Source of the DNA: Dastarcus helophoroides
Taxonomy: Eukaryota > Arthropoda > Insecta > Coleoptera > Bothrideridae
Direction of reading: 5' to 3'
Assembly: GCA_028583605.1 (NCBI GenBank)
Contig: CM053327.1
Span: 23,175,629 to 23,239,628, forward strand
Length of the DNA: 64,000 nucleotides
Shown here: one piece after another, positions 59,101 to 64,000 of the stretch
Numbering within the stretch: position 1 is the first letter of the stretch
Layout: the number at the start of each line of letters is the position of its first letter
Notes under the pieces: generated by a model
Databases searched by the model: none
Told to the model about the DNA's origin: nothing
The model's input: the letters and a program-made list of their open reading frames with translations, nothing else
Program-made: the position numbers and the translations under genes

Positions 59101-62100
59101 ATTTATGATTTTTCAACTTTTTACGGATCAAATCCTTGGCATTGGTATCTATCATCTGGTTTTCCCGCTATAGTTGGCATAAAGGTTATCCCTTTTATAC
59201 TATCGTCATTGGTAATTCTAAAAAACAGGAAAAATCATCCTAATGAATTGATTATGTTAGGTACTATATTTTTCTCTGTTTTTGTATACAGGTACATACA
59301 TAATTTTGTTCTGTTAGGTACTTTTAACAAATTGAATGTTTTAGCGTTTTACCTCATAAAGAATTCCGTTTTTTGTTACCATTGTTGCCTTTAGTTTTGT
59401 ATATTTCTTCAAAGTTTTTGTCTGCCTGGAGTAGAAAAGCTAATATGTAAGTTGTAAATTATTGTTAACTCTGGAAAATTAGTATCTTATTTTTTTCATT
59501 TTAGGCTGCATTTGTGGATTGCAGCAGTAATTATTTTCATGGGTAACCTCGTGCCAACATGGTATTTGAGTATGGTGCATCAGAGAGGGACACTTGATGT
59601 CATGTCACCACTCAGAGAACTAGCCTTGAATAATCCACAAGATTCTAACTTTCTCTTTTTGATGCCTTGTCATTCAACCCCTTATTACAGGTGAGTAATT
59701 ACTAAATATGTGTACTGAATTATAATTGATGTTTTTGATATAATTTATGTTATTATTATTATTTTCATCATATCTGGTGAATATTTTAATCATTTATTTT
59801 TATTAGTAAAATGCATAAACCAATAGGTTGTAGGAACCCACTCTGCGCGGATTTTTCTGGCATTTATTAAAATTGTAGTAGTCAGGGTAGTTATAGTAAC
59901 ACGAAATGTGACAATAAATAAATCGAATTTCAGACTGATTCAAAAGGGATGGAATATTAGGGTGTGTTTAGATTAGACCCTTTATTCCGTACATTTCTCT
60001 CTGACATAAATGTCAAGTATCCTGTGAAGGCTTATCTGCACAGCTGGGAGGAGATTTCAGGATAGTTGACACTTATGTCAAAGACAAAATATATTTTATG
60101 TCAGAAAGAAATGTACGGAATCAACTGTCTAGTATAAACACACCTTTAGAAGTATAGTGGGAACGGATTAACCAATCGTTTTATAAAAATTGGTTACTAC
60201 GAAAACGGACCATGTCTTATCGAACTAAAATATTTTTAAACTAGCGGTGTTGCCAAATATAGGTAAGCTTGTCAACGTCTTCTTTATTTTATATGAAATG
60301 CCCTGTATTTTTTATAATTTTTCGAATCTATATTTGATTTTTAATAACTTCGATTAGAACATGACCCCTAGTCGCAGTAACCAAATTTATAAAACGATTG
60401 GTGGACCATTAGTGGAGATAGAAAATCGGTTAGGTGATCTAAGTAGTGTGGACTTATGCCAATCAACATATTATTGAGAAAACAGTTGGGTATTGGCTTA
60501 TTTAAATTTTATTAAGGAAAAAGTGAAAAATGTCATTTTCTTAAATCCGCTTCTTTATTTGTAGTCCGCTTGAAAAAACTTCAAATCATTTTAGCTTGGT
60601 TTCCAAAAGACTTTACAGTGGCGGAGCTAATTGTTTTTTGTGTTGAATAATCTCTGACAAAATTAACTTTGTTTTTTTTTAATATTGGAACATTCTGTAA
60701 ATATAAATAAAAAAATGATAATATTTTGCTTAACTTTGTATTATGAGTGCAACCCAAAATCTTCTAATTCGCATAAGTGTAGTAACATTCTAATTGGCTT
60801 AATATAAAAATCTTATAACTTTATCTGAATTGTACTTTATTTTCAGCCACTTGCACGTTAATGTAACTGCTAGATTTTTGACATGTAATCCTAATTTGGG
60901 GCAATCGCCAAATTATGTCACTGAAGAGGCCCAATTTTATGAAAATCCAATGGTTTGGCTTCGTCGATTTTATCCTCCAACTAGCTCGTTACCATCACAT
61001 ATAATATGTTTTGATCATTTAGCACCTTCGATAGCTGATATTTTAAGCAGGTGAGTTTATTGAGTCTAAATAACTGTAGTTTAAAAATTTTACATTTTGC
61101 TGCCACCAAATCATATCGTGTTAACCCTAGAGTAGGCGCGCCATACTTTGTAACACGAAGGGGCGCGCGCGGTCTCAGAGACCGCATCTATAAATAATCT
61201 TATTTATTAACCTTTTTTGGTTCTATGATGAAATATGGTATCTTGGTATATTTGTTAATAAAATTAAATTACAAATTATGCATTGCTTTAACCTATAAAC
61301 AAAAAATTTAGCCAAATACAAAGGCCAAATTACTGTACGGAATACGGAACTAAATTTCCGATAATATTATATTTAAGGGTTTGGGCTCAAAAATAGGTTT
61401 CATTTGGACCATACTAGTTTGAAATTATCCCCTACAGCCTTATTTCTAAGCAAAAGTTAATTTATATCTGGAATTATAATGACAAAACCATTTAACATGC
61501 GTGGGCGCGCGCGGTATCACATAATGCAAATAGCTATAACTTACAAAAATGGACATATAATTAATTACTTGATCAACCATTACATTTGTGATGTTATAAA
61601 ACTCAGCTAACCCAAAAATGAGCATTATTGGCCAACTAAATATTGAAATATAAAATAATAAATATAAGTGCGGTCTGAGAGACCGCGCGCGCCCATCGGC
61701 GGGTTAAGAACGTTCCGAGGAAGTTTTCATTCCACTGCCACGTCGATAATAATGATTAGTAAATTAAAAGATGTGTTTTTCGTCACCAGAACTGGGTTTC
61801 ACTTATGTATATTTGTAACCAAATTGTTAAGCGTGTCTTTGCATCCAGGAAACGCATTACTAACGGGAAATGCGCGATCCCGCAGGATTTTGTAGAAATC
61901 TCACTTGTTACTAATTTTTTTAATTCGACTTTAAAATTAAAAATAATATTTTAAACCTTTTTACTTTTTTCTAAAAGGCTTATTTTCGTTTTTTCTAACG
62001 ATTTTGATTTTTTTCAAAATTTCGGCTTTAAACTCGAAAGTTTTCCCTGAAATGTCTTCCTTTCTTAAAGTGATTTTGTAAGTTATATATACATAAATAA

Positions 62101-63226
62101 TTTAAAGTCGAAATATTGAATCTTTTACGAAATTTTTGGCAAAATAATTTAAATTAATTTGGTCAAGTTTTTCGTTTGAAATTTCAATTTTTCTACAGTT
62201 GGAGTTTTTATTATTGCTATGTTTTAACTAGTCTCTGATTTTAACTTTAAAAATTCTTCATTTTTTTTAAATTTCAAGTTAAAATTAGAATTTGTTTTTC
62301 AATACATTGTTTTTCTATTAATTGAATCTTTTAAAATTTAAACTTTTTTCTAAAGAAGCTTGAATTCGATGTTTTTTGGGTAAATTCTGATATTCTGTTT
62401 AAATGTAGAACTTTTCTTAAAATTTGCGTTTATCACGAAATGTTGACTGACATTCTTATTTTTTGTTTTATTTCATTCCATTCAAAACTTGTTTAAACCG
62501 ATAATACGACACTTTATTCCTGAAGTCTTTCGGCGTTTTACGGGATCTCGCAAATACTTGGATTCCGCGAGACAGAATTTTCAATTCCGCAAATACAAGG
62601 ATTGAAATTTTGTTGCGGAACTGCATTCCCTAGCAGCATCAAACCTATTTTTTTCTGTTAAATTTTGTATTAATACTGATGATCATTTGCATTTTCTCAC
62701 AGCTGTTAAAATTTTAACTTCTACGTTAATCATAAATTGATCATAATGATTCATTCCCATGCGAGTTTTATAAGTCTTCAAATTTGGCATTTATGAAATT
62801 GTACAAAGCGATAGATGACTTATTATTATATTCGATGCTGTATACACCCAAGAGATATATGTAGTTAAGCCACTCCCCTAAGCAAAGCGGGATATTTGAA
62901 TAAATTGCTTCTATTGGCTGAATCTAAAAAACCTCTTATCACATACACATAAGAGTTTGATCGCTTAATTAGTAATGTAGATTTATTTCTTGGTATCGTA
63001 TGAACCTGTCTTTTCTTAAGGGACATTGGCCTAACTATATCTCTTCGGTGAACAGAGTATAGTAGCCTTCGCACTTCTTGATCAATCTAAAATAATCATT
63101 AATTATTTATTTATTTTTCTTTTTTTCAGGTACAAAAAAATACATCATATATTTCATGCTCATGTACTTATATCTCCACATGTAAGTAAAAATGTCCTGG
63201 TTTACGAAAGAATTGACCTTAACTAA
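53108..63226 (+). CDS. PIGB: GPI mannosyltransferase 3 (PIG-B), 8 coding exons, 492 aa
   Basis: ER-membrane GT22 enzyme that adds the third mannose (from dolichol-phosphate-mannose) to GPI precursors. Coding exons: 53108-53353, 53406-53616, 58797-58947, 59010-59291, 59345-59446, 59505-59690, 60847-61050, 63130-63226. All GT-AG; phases sum to 1479 nt. Exon 1 carries [15 protein letters not shown], with the luminal DE of GT22 enzymes, and [12 protein letters not shown]. Later: [54 protein letters not shown] (the HKE.RF motif), [12 protein letters not shown] and [12 protein letters not shown], the last two being PIG-B signatures. About eight to ten membrane helices. Slightly shorter than vertebrate PIG-B, mainly at the N-terminus. 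Intron 2 (5.2 kb) holds the piggyBac; the last intron holds a piggyBac MITE. Confidence 0.95.
53650..53910. repeat. Dispersed repeat fragment
   Basis: ACCGTATTTTTCGGACTATA at about 53655 begins a stretch whose end (AATTATAAGCCACCGTATTT, about 53861) matches the fragment near 28570-28650. It is likely an old non-autonomous element shared between both introns; class not determined. Confidence 0.5.
54360..54856. repeat. Degenerate AT repeat, left of the piggyBac
   Basis: A-rich on the plus strand (opposite orientation to the 49.8-52.2 kb block). Longer similarity (GAATACGCGTTATGAAAG, AATAGGCGGATTTGAAG) to 57780-57900 shows a higher-order unit on top of the short period. Confidence 0.7.
54857..57344 (-). 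mobile_element. piggyBac-family transposon, 2488 bp, TTAA duplication
   Basis: Perfect 14-bp inverted ends CCCTACAGTGCGCA; TTAA at 54853-54856 and 57345-57348. Subterminal inverted ATGAATCATATTTG-like motifs lie near 54987 and 56975. It contains one transposase on the minus strand. It sits inside degenerate AT repeat, in PIG-B intron 2. Confidence 0.95.
55050..56873 (-). pseudogene. piggyBac transposase, three breaks
   Basis: Cut-and-paste DDE transposase of the PGBD type. ATG at 56873 opens an acidic N-terminal region; a frameshift near 56555 leads into [15 protein letters not shown], and a second near 56345 into [11 protein letters not shown] and RMYWKDTVG. The catalytic part is one frame (56338-55433): [10 protein letters not shown] (first Asp), [11 protein letters not shown] (second Asp) and [14 protein letters not shown] (third Asp). 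A TGA at 55435-55433 stands where the family has Trp (RSRK-W-Y), then [11 protein letters not shown] and [10 protein letters not shown] continue in frame. A Cys-rich end ([17 protein letters not shown]) lies near 55100 after another stop. All three catalytic Asp are kept, so decay is recent, but the gene as read is dead. Confidence 0.9.
57345..58490. repeat. Degenerate AT repeat, right of the piggyBac
   Basis: Continuation of the block at 54360-54856, with TTAAGATAAAGAAAATAGG at the insertion point and a second copy of that word at 57840. Without the transposon the block would be about 1.6 kb. Confidence 0.7.
59960..60145. mobile_element. PIF/Harbinger-type MITE, TTA duplication, 186 bp
   Basis: Ends GGGTGTGTTTAGATTAGAC and (complement) AGGTGTGTTTATACTAGAC; TTA at 59957-59959 and 60146-60148. 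Both ends continue with TTCCGTACATTTCT-type sequence in inverted orientation. Same family as the element at 30030-30465. Confidence 0.85.
60146..60846. other. PIG-B intron 6, rest
   Basis: No exon or element boundary recognised apart from the MITE on its left. Confidence 0.4.
61125..61703. mobile_element. piggyBac-type MITE, TTAA duplication, 579 bp
   Basis: TTAA at 61121-61124 and 61704-61707. The ends start CCCTAGAGTAGGCGCGCC and (complement) CCCGCCGATGGGCGCGCG; a nested hairpin GCGCGGTCTCAGAGACCGC lies near the left end, with its partner near the right end (GCGGTCTGAGAGACCGCGC). A third GGGCGCGCGCGG lies near 61503. No ORF. In the last PIG-B intron. Confidence 0.85.
61920..62460. repeat. 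Degenerate AT repeat block in the last PIG-B intron
   Basis: AATTTCGGC, ATTTCAATTTTTC and AAATTTTTGG words at about 20-base spacing, T-rich on the plus strand. Confidence 0.5.
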
Positions 63227-63342
63227 TTAATAAAATATTTGTTATTGTTATTTATTTATACTCAAAACTTTTTGTAAAAATGGATTGAGCGTAAAATTTG
63301 CCTAACAAATGCTGAGCCAGTTGTTATTTGTTAAACCGTTTA

Positions 63343-63348
63343 AATAAA
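63343..63348 (+). promoter_or_regulatory. Poly(A) signal of PIG-B (candidate)
   Basis: AATAAA 117 bases past the stop; an earlier one at 63229 is too close to the stop, and later ones exist near 63574 and 63826. Confidence 0.45.
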
Positions 63349-64000
63349 AATATAATTTTACGATCAGTTCCTTATAATGAAATTTATTTATTTTAGCCTG
63401 TTATGGCTTTAAAACTTTAACATTTATTTATATATGTTCTTGTATGAAATTAAACAATAATAATAAGATGTTTCTAAACCTGCTGACTTCCCAATATATA
63501 TACTTTGTAAACATTTTTCATCTTAAAGCAATATTTCTTTGCCACTTTTTATTAACTAGCACACTATTGCATTCTGTAGATTTTGTCTAATAAAACGTAA
63601 TCATATCAAAAATCTATAATAATCTTATAATTTCATATCGAGTTTTGAAAAGACATAATTCATTTTAGGGCTGATTTTTATACAAAAGCGAAGTTTTTGG
63701 GTATCAATTTCTGCTTTTATATATATTAATCATTAATTAATAATGTTTGTGTGTGAATTGTACCTGATATTTATTAAAAATAGATATTTTAAGGATTGTT
63801 AAATGTTTTGCACTGCCATTTTTGATTTAATAAAGTCAAAGGATTTTTATTATTCTTTTATTTTATTGATTTTTCATCATAATGGTCGAGACGTATGTTA
63901 CAATATAATAACTACTGATAATATATTCTAGTGTAGGGCGATTATGAGAGATATGATCGAACTATTACATGATTGCAAATGAGAAATGAACCATGTTTCA
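63349..64000. other. 3' flank of PIG-B
   Basis: AT-rich, no exon or repeat boundary recognised up to the window end. Confidence 0.4.

Noticed and set aside
1..64000. CRISPR arrays, bacterial operons, riboswitches, tRNA and rRNA genes
   Set aside because: None seen; the palindromic and tandem structures are transposon- or repeat-derived, and gene structure is eukaryotic.

Overview
This is a eukaryotic, AT-rich, intron-rich and transposon-loaded window, most likely from an insect. The host genes are a trehalose/sugar transporter of the Tret1 type, an SV2-like transporter, a TDRD5/tejas-type LOTUS-Tudor gene, thiamine pyrophosphokinase and PIG-B. The repeats include piggyBac, pogo/Tigger, PIF/Harbinger, hAT, CR1/jockey-type LINEs and Penelope-type remnants. 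A beetle is plausible, but the sequence alone does not settle the order. No prokaryotic operon logic applies.

Layout of host genes. (1) 1-1561 (+): 3' part of an SV2-like major-facilitator transporter, with a probable 1-base frameshift. (2) 7919-13138 (-): complete thiamine pyrophosphokinase in four coding exons (266 aa). (3) 21528-30914 (-): a LOTUS + Tudor protein of the TDRD5/tejas type in ten coding exons (1125 aa), with its ATG as the last codon of its exon and a possible alternative C-terminus. (4) 35142-48608 (+): a Tret1-like sugar transporter (457 aa) whose 22-codon first exon lies behind a TATA/Inr promoter and a 12.1 kb intron. (5) 53108-63226 (+): GPI mannosyltransferase 3 (PIG-B) in eight coding exons (492 aa). 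Two further exon-like ORFs of unknown identity lie at 31570-31849 (-) and 52783-52896 (-). The host genes are unrelated in function: sugar import, thiamine activation, GPI-anchor assembly, and germline/piRNA biology.

Mobile fraction. Two decayed copies of one LINE lie in opposite orientation (4.5-7.3 kb and 16.9-19.7 kb) around the thiamine pyrophosphokinase gene, with 3' tails of relatives at 12.1 and 16.7 kb. A 2.49 kb piggyBac with perfect 14-bp ends and TTAA duplications sits in PIG-B intron 2, and a 579-bp piggyBac-type MITE sits in its last intron. Many short DNA elements have clean ends: TA-flanked pogo-like MITEs, TWA-flanked PIF/Harbinger-type MITEs (one nested), a hAT-type MITE with an 8-bp duplication, and two large foldback elements with arms over 500 bp.

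Most unusual content. Two palindromes (26981-27230 and 38600-38844) carry hammerhead-ribozyme cores with self-complementary stem III, the dimeric design reported for Penelope-like elements. A third core lies at 14116-14157 and a Penelope-type GIY-YIG remnant at 35539-35750. The other oddity is a degenerate tandem repeat with a period near 19-20 nt, built around AAATTTCGACTTTTT. It recurs in nearly every long intron and spacer, in both orientations, in blocks up to 2.4 kb.
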